NCBI GenBank assembly: GCA_023458035.1
Contig: JAEXAX010000009.1
Span: forward strand, 1-55,062
Direction: 5' to 3'
DNA length: 55,062 nucleotides
Origin: Bacillota bacterium
Lineage (GTDB): Bacteria; Bacillota; Clostridia; Lachnospirales; Lachnospiraceae
Shown: positions 1 to 8,071 of the stretch, piece after piece
How the letters are laid out: the number at the start of each line of letters is the position of its first letter
Position numbering within the stretch: the stretch's first letter is position 1
Notes under the pieces: model-generated
The model's database searches: none
What the model saw: only the letters and a program-made list of their open reading frames with translations
Told to the model about the DNA's origin: nothing
Position numbers and translations under genes: made by a program

Positions 1-164
1 CGGATTTCTCGCATTTGCCGGTAATCATACTCTGGTTTGGCATAAATACTTACATCTAAACCGTCTTGTAAGCCACAACGGATTTGCTCCATTTGCCGTT
101 CGTCATATTCCGGTTTGGCATAGATGCTTACATCTAAACCGGCCTCCAGACCTTCTCGGATTTC
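1..164. repeat. 78-bp tandem coding repeats
   Basis: Units start at 1, 79 and 157 with CGGATTT and carry the shared core TTTGGCATA and ACATCTAAACC. They encode the 26-residue repeats of the partial protein on the minus strand. The array continues beyond the window edge, so its copy number is unknown. Confidence 0.85.
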
Positions 165-509
165 AAACACTTGTACGGGATTAAGATTTGCTTTATTTTT
201 TTTATTAAGATTTTCGTTCAATTTGTTAAAATCACAAATTTCATCATTTGCATTGAGATACTTGAGATCAAAATACGCCGCTGTTTCAACGTTATCAAAC
301 ACCGTTTCATATGGATTCAGATCAGCAGCCACTTTACCTTCTGTAAAATCCGGATATTTTCGGTTAGTGCCAAAATTGTCATTTGTTACAACAACATTTC
401 CTCTTTCATAGCCGGCATATACAATAACAGCTTTAATCTCTTTGTTGAGGCCAGCAAAATAAAAATCTTCTGCTCCCAAATCATCGATCATTTTAAATTC
501 TTTATCCAT
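1..509 (-). CDS. Partial repeat protein with 26-residue repeats, cut by window edge
   Basis: I do not recognise a function. The reading frame opens with ATG at 507-509, preceded by AAAAAAGGAAG as ribosome site, and stays open to the window edge, so the C-terminus is missing. About 110 acidic, Asn-rich residues (starting MDKEFKMIDDLGAEDFYFAG) are followed by tandem 26-residue units built on the pattern xIRxGLxxGLDVSIYAKPEYDxRQM. Two full units and the start of a third are visible, and at DNA level they form exact 78-bp steps beginning at 1, 79 and 157. From memory, similar GLDVS-YA-PE repeats occur in hypothetical proteins of clostridial mobile elements, but I know no function for them. No signal peptide or membrane segment is seen, so it is probably cytoplasmic. 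A palindrome sits just upstream of its ribosome site. Confidence 0.8.
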   Translation of the reverse strand, partial: MDKEFKMIDDLGAEDFYFAGLNKEIKAVIVYAGYERGNVVVTNDNFGTNRKYPDFTEGKVAADLNPYETVFDNVETAAYFDLKYLNANDEICDFNKLNENLNKKNKANLNPVQVFEIREGLEAGLDVSIYAKPEYDERQMEQIRCGLQDGLDVSIYAKPEYDYRQMREI

Positions 510-527
510 TTCTATTCTTCCTTTTTT

Positions 528-551
528 CAAGGTGGCAATACTGCCACCTTG
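528..551. repeat. Accessory-region palindrome, copy 1
   Basis: Arms CAAGGTGGCA and TGCCACCTTG surround a 4-base centre. On the minus strand it lies immediately before the ribosome site of the 26-residue-repeat protein and is followed by A residues, not a T-run. It is therefore not a standard terminator for that strand. Three near-identical copies occur at 605, 7325 and 8072. Confidence 0.8.
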
Positions 552-604
552 AATGACTATCTGATTCTCATGGCATTTGCTTTGTGATATTCCTTACCAA
601 AAGA

Positions 605-630
605 CAAAGGTGGCAGTACTGCCACCTTTG
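605..630. repeat. Accessory-region palindrome, copy 2
   Basis: This is a perfect 26-bp palindrome with arms CAAAGGTGGCAGT and ACTGCCACCTTTG. It lies 32 bp past the stop codon of the large adhesin. On the minus strand it is followed by TCTTTTGG, so this copy alone could also act as a weak terminator for the adhesin gene. Confidence 0.8.
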
Positions 631-662
631 TTAATCAGATTTTTTGTTTATACAGGTACTTT

Positions 663-3600
663 TTATTTAGTTACTTTTTTACGATTAATTACCACTGCAC
701 CGATACCAACTAAAGACAGCGCAAAGACTGCAATCATACCGGTAAATCCGGCCTCTCCGGTCGGCGGCACCTTCTTAGCCGGCGGCGTCGGCTTAATGGT
801 CACGGTCTGATCTTTATCGGTCAAGTCCATATGTGCCGCCACTTCAATCCCGTCTCTTGTCACGCTTTCAAACGCTACCAGATCGACTGTTTGTGTGAAA
901 TACTTTCCGTCCACTTCTACGGATAAAGTCACTTCACCGCCCGCTGTTTCGGCAATGAAGGTCTTGGTTACGGTCAATGGTTTGCCATCCACCAGGAACG
1001 GCTTTCCGGTACTCTTATCCATCCATACCAGAGTGGCTTCATACTCTTTGCCGACAATCAGATCCTTATACGTGATGGTGTCTGTTAACGTAACCTTTTT
1101 CACCGTTTGAATTTCTTTTTCACCATTAGCGGTTGCTTTGGTCTTAATTTTCGGTTCCGGATGCACGGTCACGGTCTGGTCTTTGTCCGTCAAATCCTTA
1201 TGGGCGGCCACTTCTATGTTGTCTTTCTTTAAGGTCTCAAAGGCTACCAGGTCAGTTGTTTTAACAAAGTGCTTTCTTTCTACCTCTACGGATAAAGTCA
1301 CTTCACCGCCAGCTGTTTCGGCAACGAAGGTCTTGGTTACAGTTAACGGCTTGCCATCCACCAGGAACGGCTTTCCGGTACTCTTATCCATCCATACAAG
1401 AGTTGCCTCATACTCCTTGCCGACAAGCAGATCGTGGTAGGAAACGTTATCTGTTAAGGTCACCTTGCCAATGGCTTCAATTTCCTTTTTGCCATTCACA
1501 TAAGCTGTGGTCTTAATCTCCGGCTTCTTTTCATTCGTAACCGTGATTTCCTGAGTGCTGCCATGTTCCTGTTCCGGAGTAATTTCTACATCCGTATTCG
1601 GGTTCACCGGTGGCAGATATTCAACAGGTGGTGTAACCTCTTCAAAGCGATAATTGCCCACTTCTAAGCCGTCTACCAGGATTCGACCATTTTCATCCGT
1701 CGTGTACTCTCCGATCTCCTTAGTGGTCTTATCATCCAATACAGCGACCAGCTTAAACTTTGCTCCTGCGATTACCTTCTTGCTGTCACTCTGATCCACC
1801 TTGATCAGTTCCATCTTGATTTTCTTCAGCTCATTGTGAACGGTTTCTTCTACGCTCTTTTCAATGACGGTCTTTTTGTCCTGATTCGGCACATAATCGG
1901 TGGTCACATCGATATTGGTATCATGTAATTGATAGGCCTCATGAGTAGCCAGTTCCTTGATGTATAACTGATTGGTTACGGTGATATCTGTAAAGCTTCC
2001 CTTACCATCTTCTTTTGTCACCAGGGCAACGGCCAACAAACTGTCTTTTGCAATGGCTACCTTACCATCGGCACCGATGACATCGGCTTTGGTTAACAAT
2101 CCAAAGGTGGCTGTTACACCGCTTCTCTTAAACCATTTCGATTCTTCAAAGGTCTTATTAAAATCGATCTTAATCTTCTGACGATCGTTATGTATCAGCT
2201 TGCTCTGAATATCAAAGCGAATGGTCTGCTCCTGAGCAGTAAAGACTACCTTCTGCGGTGTACTGTCTAACACATAGCCTTCAGCTGTGGCAGTTTCCGC
2301 CAGATAATAGGTTCCAAGCGGTACCGGATCAAACTCTAACTCATTTGTTCCGTCCGTGGTTAAGGTCTGCACGACAGTACCATCTTCAGCTTTTAGTTCA
2401 AAGATCGCTCCGGCCAAGGCTCTGGCTTCGTACACCGGCTTTACAATGGTATAATTCTTTCCGCCTAAAGCAACGTTTTCAGTGGTACTGCCAACCAACT
2501 TTTCACCGGTCTTGTTGACCTTCAGAATACCCTTTTGGCTTTCATTCTTAAACGATACAGTTAAGGTCACATCCTTATTGTCCTTGATTTCAAACGGCAG
2601 TTCTGCCTCATTTAAAACAAAACCACTTCCTTTAGGCGTATTAATCTCCACAACAGAGTAATGACCGCTCGCCAGTACCTGGGGCAGGGTTACACTTCCT
2701 GTTTCGTCTGTCACAAAGGTATCTGATTTAGAGCCATCAGCCAAGGTTTGACTTAAAAAGCTTCCAGCGGACTGCTTGATTTTAAAACTAAAACCGGCCA
2801 GGGCAACGACCTTGCCGTTCTCATCGACCTTTTGAATCTGCAATTTCTGATTGATCAGTTCATTGCTTAATTCATACTGATATACCTTTCCATGCTCATT
2901 GATCTGCACCGTAAACGGCTCTACCAGTTTATATCCGGCATTGGCTGCGGAAGCTTCCTCGGATACCGTGTAAGTACCATACGGCAGAGCTTCACTCTCG
3001 GCATGACCGGCATCATCAGTAGTCATTGTGGCAACGCTCTTTCCGGCTACATCCTTGATGGTAAATGTAATGTTTCGACCCGGTGTGTTCTTTTTTGATG
3101 TGTCCTCTTTGTCGATGTCCATCTTCTTATCAATGGCGATCTTGCCCATGATCTGCGGATTCTCTAAAGCCTTACCGGTACGAATGGCAATCTTACCAAA
3201 GGTCGGATGCTCTGCATGTCTATACTGAAACTCCGGATGCAGGTTGGCGATATTGGCGACAAAAGAAATCTCTTGATCCATGAAGAAACCTTCCTGCGCC
3301 TTTGTCTCGACCACCTTGAACCAACCTTGGTTATCATCCGTAAATTCCAAGATGTCGGTTGCAAAATAACCGCCTTCAGTGGTGCCATATTCTTCTTGGG
3401 CTTTATCGTAGAACCATATATCCTGTTTCTTGTAATCCCGGTAGGCATTTTTCGATTTGCTCCATTCCAACACCTTCCATTGGGTATCTTTAAGCGGTTC
3501 TTTCGTTCCCGACTTCATCTTCTGCCACATCATAAAGCCACGTGAGCCGTTAAACAGCGGGCGCTTAGCAATGGCCACCGATCTGTCAGCTTCTGTACGG

Positions 3601-5909
3601 AAAACAGTATAGTTGTCATTGGCTGCTGTACTGATCTTTGCGCTAAAGTAGGCTCCGTTATTCACAAAGCCTTCCTGGGCTTTTGTTTCTACAATCCTGA
3701 ACCATCCCTGGTTATCTTTGGTCTCTACAAGCCAGTCGGTAGCAAAATATCCACCCTCTTTCAAGCCGAAATGAGGTTGAGCGGTCTTGTAATACGTAAT
3801 GGTCGGCTGCTTTGCCATATCAACATAGACATTCTTGGCAGCACTCCATTCCTGCACCTTCCACTGGGTCTCCGGCAATAATTCACCGGATCCGGCAGCC
3901 TTCTTCTGCCAAGCCAAGAAGCCGGGCTGTGGTGTGTTGGTATAATCACTCTTGGCAATGGCCACCGTGCGCCCGCTCGCCAAATATTGCAATGAATACT
4001 TCCCACTGTCGGATGTTCTGGTGATATTGGCCGAGAAGCTTACACCGGAGTTTTTATAGCCCTTCTGAGCAGTGGTCTCAACCACCTTAAACCAGCCCTG
4101 ATTATCCTTTGTAGCATTCAACCATCCGGTGGCAAACGAACCGTCCCGGTTGATACCGTATTCCGGCATCTTGGAATCGTAAAAGGTTATAGACGGCTGT
4201 GTAGTCATATCAACATAGGCATTCTTAGCAGCACTCCACTCCTGCACCTTCCATTTGGTGTCCTTCAGAGGTGTTTCATCGGTCGATGATAACTTTCTCC
4301 AGGTTATGAAACCGGGCTGTGGTGTATTGGTATAATCGCTCTTGGCAATGGCCACCGTCTTACCGGACGGCATACGATGCAACGAATATTTTCCGCTTTC
4401 CGATGTTCTGGTGATATTGGCTGAGAAGCTGACACCAGTATTCTGATAGCCCTTCTGCGCTGTGGTCTCAACCACTTTAAACCATCCCTGATTGTCCTTC
4501 GTTGCATTCAACCATCCGGTTGCAAAGGATCCGTTCCAGTTAATACCGTATTCCGGCATCTTAGAACCATAGAAGGTAATAGACGGTTGCTTAGCCATAT
4601 CGACATAGGCATTCTTAGCAGTACTCCATTCCTGCACCTTCCATTTCGTACCTTTCAGAGCTGTGCCCTCTGTAGACGATAACTTTCTCCAAGCTAAGAA
4701 GCCCGGCTGCGGATTATTTTTAATATCCGTTTTCTTAAGCGCAATGCCTTCTCCATTTGCACCACGTTTAAAGGTATAATCATACCCGGCAAATGCTTTC
4801 AGGATGTTGGCTTCAAAGATAGCACCGTTATTGATATATCCGGTTTGAGCAGTCTTTTCCACTACCCTAAACCAACCTTCATTCTTATCCGTGGCTGTCA
4901 ACCAATCGGTCGCAAATGCACCTGACCAGGTAATTCCATAGTGTGGCTGCGGTGAGCTGTAATAGCTTACATTCTGATTCGCATAGTCAACATACTTTCC
5001 CTGATCCTTGTTCCACTCCTGCACCGTCCACTTCGTACCGGATAAGGATGTCCCGGTATTGGCAGCCACCTTTGTCCAGGACAGGAAGCCCTTCTTGTTG
5101 ATGGAGAGGTTGAGGGTGGCTTTTAAACGATCCGGATCACGGAAGGCTACAAGAGTCTGAGCACCATCTTTCTTTAAAATGAGGTTGGTTTTTGCCTTTT
5201 TATATAACTGTCTATTCTCTGTCAACGCCTTATAATCAGTTGCATTATTTCCGGCCGTTACCGTTACCGAGTTACCACTTTGGCTAAAACTCCAACCATT
5301 CTGATTCTTAAAAGACAGATACTTCAAGTTTCCATTATTATCCGTTAAGGTTTTACTCTGTCCTGGTGTAAAGGTATGACTTTCTCCATTAAAAGATACT
5401 GTTGCCGTTGTATGACCAGCCAGCTCATTTTTATACCACGCATAATCGTCCCAGCTAATACCATTTAATGTATTGATGGTTGTACCCAAAGCCTCCCAGA
5501 TCATTAACTGTACAGCTGCATACCTCTGGTTTGTTTTACTGGTAGCCATGTCCCAACTCCAGAAGATGATGTTCTTTACTTTTGCCACCTGTGCATCGGT
5601 TAATTTATGACCTCTGGCATTATAGAAAGCACCAGCCTTAAATTCGCCAGTATTATAAGCCTGCCCATTAGCCACAGCTGTTAGCGGATCCATACAAAAG
5701 ACCGGCTCTCCATCTGCCATGATCATATCCACCTCACCCCATGTATTATATCCCGGCTGTGATCCGGTATAAGTGATGCCGATATAGCTTGTGGTGACGG
5801 TCGGCGTACTGGACATAGCTTTCGCCGTCATTCCAACCGGCAAGAACAGCAATAGCAGCGCCATCACTGTGCTTATACCCTGTTTGATTCTTTGTTTTAT
5901 TAACTTCAT
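663..5909 (-). CDS. Large thioester/VaFE-repeat surface adhesin with sortase signal
   Basis: A 1748-residue cell-wall protein likely to bind host or other surfaces. A signal peptide covers residues 1 to about 32. A thioester domain follows, with FCMDP (Cys72) and AVQLMIWE (Gln134) as the expected Cys-Gln pair. Residues about 274 to 915 hold five tandem units of roughly 129 residues starting at about 274, 402, 532, 662 and 789, each with GFxxWxK, WKVQEW and DNQGWFxVVE...AQxGY. Cna-B/SpaA-like domains with lysine starts and E-T-A-x-GY ends occupy about 920 to 1455. Two VaFE (T-Q ester) domains with LVAFE follow at about 1460 to 1705. The C-terminus is VPPTGE, a hydrophobic helix and NRKKVTK, a sortase signal with PPTG in place of LPXTG. 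AAAGGA lies 5 bases before the ATG. No sortase gene is visible. Confidence 0.9.
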   Translation of the reverse strand: MKLIKQRIKQGISTVMALLLLFLPVGMTAKAMSSTPTVTTSYIGITYTGSQPGYNTWGEVDMIMADGEPVFCMDPLTAVANGQAYNTGEFKAGAFYNARGHKLTDAQVAKVKNIIFWSWDMATSKTNQRYAAVQLMIWEALGTTINTLNGISWDDYAWYKNELAGHTTATVSFNGESHTFTPGQSKTLTDNNGNLKYLSFKNQNGWSFSQSGNSVTVTAGNNATDYKALTENRQLYKKAKTNLILKKDGAQTLVAFRDPDRLKATLNLSINKKGFLSWTKVAANTGTSLSGTKWTVQEWNKDQGKYVDYANQNVSYYSSPQPHYGITWSGAFATDWLTATDKNEGWFRVVEKTAQTGYINNGAIFEANILKAFAGYDYTFKRGANGEGIALKKTDIKNNPQPGFLAWRKLSSTEGTALKGTKWKVQEWSTAKNAYVDMAKQPSITFYGSKMPEYGINWNGSFATGWLNATKDNQGWFKVVETTAQKGYQNTGVSFSANITRTSESGKYSLHRMPSGKTVAIAKSDYTNTPQPGFITWRKLSSTDETPLKDTKWKVQEWSAAKNAYVDMTTQPSITFYDSKMPEYGINRDGSFATGWLNATKDNQGWFKVVETTAQKGYKNSGVSFSANITRTSDSGKYSLQYLASGRTVAIAKSDYTNTPQPGFLAWQKKAAGSGELLPETQWKVQEWSAAKNVYVDMAKQPTITYYKTAQPHFGLKEGGYFATDWLVETKDNQGWFRIVETKAQEGFVNNGAYFSAKISTAANDNYTVFRTEADRSVAIAKRPLFNGSRGFMMWQKMKSGTKEPLKDTQWKVLEWSKSKNAYRDYKKQDIWFYDKAQEEYGTTEGGYFATDILEFTDDNQGWFKVVETKAQEGFFMDQEISFVANIANLHPEFQYRHAEHPTFGKIAIRTGKALENPQIMGKIAIDKKMDIDKEDTSKKNTPGRNITFTIKDVAGKSVATMTTDDAGHAESEALPYGTYTVSEEASAANAGYKLVEPFTVQINEHGKVYQYELSNELINQKLQIQKVDENGKVVALAGFSFKIKQSAGSFLSQTLADGSKSDTFVTDETGSVTLPQVLASGHYSVVEINTPKGSGFVLNEAELPFEIKDNKDVTLTVSFKNESQKGILKVNKTGEKLVGSTTENVALGGKNYTIVKPVYEARALAGAIFELKAEDGTVVQTLTTDGTNELEFDPVPLGTYYLAETATAEGYVLDSTPQKVVFTAQEQTIRFDIQSKLIHNDRQKIKIDFNKTFEESKWFKRSGVTATFGLLTKADVIGADGKVAIAKDSLLAVALVTKEDGKGSFTDITVTNQLYIKELATHEAYQLHDTNIDVTTDYVPNQDKKTVIEKSVEETVHNELKKIKMELIKVDQSDSKKVIAGAKFKLVAVLDDKTTKEIGEYTTDENGRILVDGLEVGNYRFEEVTPPVEYLPPVNPNTDVEITPEQEHGSTQEITVTNEKKPEIKTTAYVNGKKEIEAIGKVTLTDNVSYHDLLVGKEYEATLVWMDKSTGKPFLVDGKPLTVTKTFVAETAGGEVTLSVEVERKHFVKTTDLVAFETLKKDNIEVAAHKDLTDKDQTVTVHPEPKIKTKATANGEKEIQTVKKVTLTDTITYKDLIVGKEYEATLVWMDKSTGKPFLVDGKPLTVTKTFIAETAGGEVTLSVEVDGKYFTQTVDLVAFESVTRDGIEVAAHMDLTDKDQTVTIKPTPPAKKVPPTGEAGFTGMIAVFALSLVGIGAVVINRKKVTK
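895..1480. repeat. Duplicated VaFE-domain coding DNA
   Basis: Two blocks about 370 bp apart (near 895-1110 and 1262-1475) are almost identical in bases as well as protein, for example the stretch encoding EYEATLVWMDKSTGKPF. The near-identity at silent positions suggests a recent tandem duplication or gene conversion between the two VaFE domains. Confidence 0.7.
3900..4720. repeat. Adhesin repeats 2 to 4, about 390-bp units
   Basis: Units start near 4703, 4313 and 3923 on the minus strand. They share long near-identical DNA stretches, including those encoding KWKVQEWS and IAKSDYTNTPQPGF. The outer units (near 5090 and 3543) have diverged. This pattern fits expansion of the array from its centre. 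Confidence 0.7.
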
Positions 5910-5927
5910 ATAAATCCTTTCTCAACT

Positions 5928-5956
5928 AAAAAAGACACTGTATTATTATCAGTGCC
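5928..5956 (-). terminator. Hairpin with T-run just upstream of adhesin start
   Basis: On the minus strand GGCACTG pairs with CAGTGTC across a 9-base loop and is followed by TTTTTT. It ends only about 19 bases before the adhesin ATG, with the ribosome site in between. At that position it would stop transcription entering from upstream, so an attenuator role is plausible. Confidence 0.6.
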
Positions 5957-5994
5957 TTGATTGATCTATCCTCATTGTTTTGTTTTTTCCTACG

Positions 5995-6039
5995 CTAGGT
6001 GCCATGCACCAGGATAAGGTATTTCAGTATCCACTTCAT
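5995..6039 (-). CDS. Possible 14-residue leader peptide before the adhesin
   Basis: A minus-strand mini-ORF encodes MKWILKYLILVHGT. It has AAAGGA 7 bases before its ATG and ends at TAG. Its 3' end overlaps a small GGTGC-ATG-GCACC hairpin, and a terminator-like hairpin follows 39 bases later, just before the adhesin gene. The layout (ribosome site, short ORF, alternative hairpins, T-run) resembles a leader-peptide attenuator, but there is no run of one regulatory codon. It could be chance. Confidence 0.3.
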   Translation of the reverse strand: MKWILKYLILVHGT

Positions 6040-6057
6040 TTTTATTTCCTTTCCACG

Positions 6058-6088
6058 AAAAAAGCACCTGTTATATTTAACAAGTGCT
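6058..6088 (-). terminator. Terminator after the K/E-rich tether gene
   Basis: On the minus strand AGCACTTGTT pairs with AACAGGTGCT across a 6-base loop and is followed by TTTTTT. It sits 27 bases past the stop codon of the gene at 6116-6895. Confidence 0.7.
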
Positions 6089-6115
6089 TGAAATATAATA
6101 ATAAATATTATTGCT

Positions 6116-6895
6116 TTAATAACAATAAGTCACCCAAACAATACCACCATTTTTATTTGATCCACAAGATGCAAAACCGAAATGATCATACTGAAAAACA
6201 TCCTCCATCGGGACACTCTCATAAAATGCAATACATTCAGCCTCACTATAGAAAACTCTTTCATACTGGTTTCTTGGTGACCATACCGCCCCATCCACGA
6301 TCAACGGCTCATCTGCCGGTGCAGGTGCCGGTTCCGGCTGTTGTGCCGGTGCAGGGGCTGGAGCCGGTTCCGGAGTGGGTGCAGGGGCCGGTGTCGGTTC
6401 CGGAGTGGGTACAGGGGCCGGTGTCGGTTCCGGTTGTGGTGCAGGTGCCGGCTCGGGCTTCGTTACCTCTGTAGGCTTAGCTTCTTCTGCGACTTTGGCT
6501 TCTTCGGCCTTCTTGTCCTCTTCCGCCTTTTTAACCTCTTCAGCTTTTTTCGCTTCTTCAGTCTTTTTTGCTTCCTCCGCTTTTTTTGCTTCTTCAGCTG
6601 CTTTTTTTTCGGCTTCGGCTTTGGCGGCAGCTTCCCTTTCCTTCTCTGACTTGGTCGCTTCTTTCTTGATATCCGACTTCTGATCCTGATCTGACTTTTT
6701 CTTTTGATTCGGATCCGATTTGGTCTTTTCGGTTACCTTTGATCCGGCGGTCTTAACTGCCTTCACCTCCGACTTTGCAGCTGGTTGGTGAGTGGCGATA
6801 TACGCTCCGGCTGATCCGCCGATGATTAACACGGCCGCAATGGCTGCGGCCGTGATTTTACCCTTTGTTGTTTTTAATAACTCTTTAATTTTCAT
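6116..6895 (-). CDS. Membrane-anchored K/E-rich and proline-rich tether protein
   Basis: Function unknown; 259 residues. An N-terminal signal anchor (about residues 14 to 35, AAAIAAVLIIGGSAGAYIA) is followed by a Lys/Glu/Ala coiled or charged stretch (about 40 to 145). A P-E-P-A-P linker spans about 145 to 195. A compact C-terminal domain of about 60 residues is rich in Tyr/Phe and has three Cys (AECIAFYES, FASCGS, VTYCY). The design suggests an outward-facing domain held away from the membrane on a wall-spanning stalk. It overlaps the upstream small membrane gene by 11 bases and has GGAGG before its ATG, so the two are probably translated together. It lies directly upstream of the adhesin gene. 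Confidence 0.75.
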   Translation of the reverse strand: MKIKELLKTTKGKITAAAIAAVLIIGGSAGAYIATHQPAAKSEVKAVKTAGSKVTEKTKSDPNQKKKSDQDQKSDIKKEATKSEKEREAAAKAEAEKKAAEEAKKAEEAKKTEEAKKAEEVKKAEEDKKAEEAKVAEEAKPTEVTKPEPAPAPQPEPTPAPVPTPEPTPAPAPTPEPAPAPAPAQQPEPAPAPADEPLIVDGAVWSPRNQYERVFYSEAECIAFYESVPMEDVFQYDHFGFASCGSNKNGGIVWVTYCY

Positions 6896-7247
6896 TTTTT
6901 AGTCCTCCTTCGTTTTCAGGTTTTTCAATACATTTAGCTATACCCATGCTGGTATTTTGTATATTGATTATTCTTTCTACTTCACAAAATTCTTTCTCTG
7001 CTTTAACATACAAAAATGTACGTATACTGGCTACAGTTACCGATATTAATAATAATAAAAATAAAAGACCATAAAAAATAATTGCCATCGTCTTCACAGC
7101 ATCTTCAGCTAATTCATTAGTAATAATTCTATGGTTATCCGGCGTACAAAACATCATCGGAAACATCAAGCTATAAAAGATCACACCTCCCAGCAAAAGC
7201 ATTGTCTCAATAAAATAAACAATCCATTTATATATAATTTTTATCAT
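6885..7247 (-). CDS. Small membrane protein, two transmembrane helices
   Basis: Unrecognised 120-residue protein. Hydrophobic helices lie at about residues 8 to 32 and 52 to 75. A charged cytoplasm-like tail (KAEKEFCEVERIINIQ) follows. A GGGAAGGG ribosome site precedes the ATG. Its last codons contain the ribosome site of the following tether gene, with an 11-base overlap. One of the four palindromes lies between it and the gene upstream. Confidence 0.65.
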   Translation of the reverse strand: MIKIIYKWIVYFIETMLLLGGVIFYSLMFPMMFCTPDNHRIITNELAEDAVKTMAIIFYGLLFLLLLISVTVASIRTFLYVKAEKEFCEVERIINIQNTSMGIAKCIEKPENEGGLKNEN

Positions 7248-7324
7248 ACTTATTTCCCTTCCCTTTATTCTTCAGATGCATCTGGTATTTATCCTCCGCG
7301 GATTTTTCACCTACTCGATAATTT

Positions 7325-7348
7325 CAAGGTGGCAGCATTGCCACCTTG
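7325..7348. repeat. Accessory-region palindrome, copy 3
   Basis: Arms CAAGGTGGCA and TGCCACCTTG with a 4-base centre. It lies between the stop of the 148-residue membrane gene and the start of the 120-residue membrane gene. Neither strand has a T-run directly after it. Confidence 0.8.
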
Positions 7349-7361
7349 TAAATGAATCTTA

Positions 7362-7808
7362 CTATGCCATTAAGTATCTATCAATAATTTCCATTCTATT
7401 ACACAAAATTTGCTTTTTAGGCAGTCTAATAATCTTACCATTTTGATGAAAGATATATTTTTTACCAAACATAAAATAATCTAAAACTCCCTCTTTTACA
7501 TTGCTCCATACAAAAACGGTAATTATTTGATCTTCTATCATATAGAACTTTAACTTCAACTGGTATCTCTGTCTATCATCATACTCAGTTATTGCCTTAA
7601 ACGAATCGAGAGAATCATTCATCATCAAAGTAAACGCAATTATAACTCCAACAAATATAACTACAATCGATAATATCACGGCTGCCTTTGACAAAGCGCC
7701 TGAACTTCCAAACATTAATACCAGAAACGATCCGATAGGCATATTTGCAATTAAACAAATTTTGATAGTTTTCCTAATAATTCCATATACACCCCTTCTA
7801 TTTTTCAT
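7362..7808 (-). CDS. Membrane protein, possibly YcxB-like
   Basis: A 148-residue protein starting MKNRRGVYG. Two hydrophobic helices (about residues 14 to 35 and 40 to 62) are followed by a soluble tail ending in YIFHQNGKIIRLPKKQI. That arrangement, two helices then a small domain with a LPKKQ-type ending, recalls YcxB-like proteins, but the match is from memory and weak. The ATG at 7808 overlaps the end of the upstream gene by 11 bases. A longer form would need a TTG start at 7832 without a better ribosome site. Confidence 0.65.
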   Translation of the reverse strand: MKNRRGVYGIIRKTIKICLIANMPIGSFLVLMFGSSGALSKAAVILSIVVIFVGVIIAFTLMMNDSLDSFKAITEYDDRQRYQLKLKFYMIEDQIITVFVWSNVKEGVLDYFMFGKKYIFHQNGKIIRLPKKQILCNRMEIIDRYLMA

Positions 7809-8046
7809 GCTTTTCCCACCAATCAAAAACAAAAAAACCTATATTACATATAATGAATTGGAGTCCAATACAAATCAATGTACTTATTATCAACCGATGC
7901 TGTGTATTGTCTATTTCTCGACAAAGATAATTGGCAAAAACAAAATTCTTTTTCGCTATAATTAGAGCGATTAAGAAAAAAGCAAATTTGACAACTAACC
8001 ATTTATACTTGCGTATTCCTTCCAATCTTACCTTTTCATCTAACAT
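7798..8046 (-). CDS. Small membrane protein
   Basis: Unrecognised 82-residue protein with hydrophobic helices at about residues 17 to 31 and 51 to 74 and charged ends (MLDEKVRLEGIRKYK, WWEKHEK). It overlaps the following membrane gene by 11 bases, so the pair is likely co-translated. GGTAGGGGG precedes the ATG, and a palindrome sits 26 bases upstream. Two adjacent, overlapping small membrane proteins suggest a shared complex, but this is inference. Confidence 0.6.
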   Translation of the reverse strand: MLDEKVRLEGIRKYKWLVVKFAFFLIALIIAKKNFVFANYLCREIDNTQHRLIISTLICIGLQFIICNIGFFVFDWWEKHEK

Positions 8047-8071
8047 AATAACCCCCTACCATATTAATTCA

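Noticed and set aside
528..551. Palindrome copy 1 as a rho-independent terminator
   Set aside because: On the minus strand it is followed by GAAAAAAGG, not by T residues, and on the plus strand by GAATGACT. The T-run lies on the wrong side.
6341..6683. Long plus-strand reading frames rich in Arg/Cys or Gly/Ala/Ser opposite the tether gene
   Set aside because: They are mirror images of the proline- and Lys/Glu-rich codons on the minus strand, where ribosome site, overlap and signal anchor all support the real gene.
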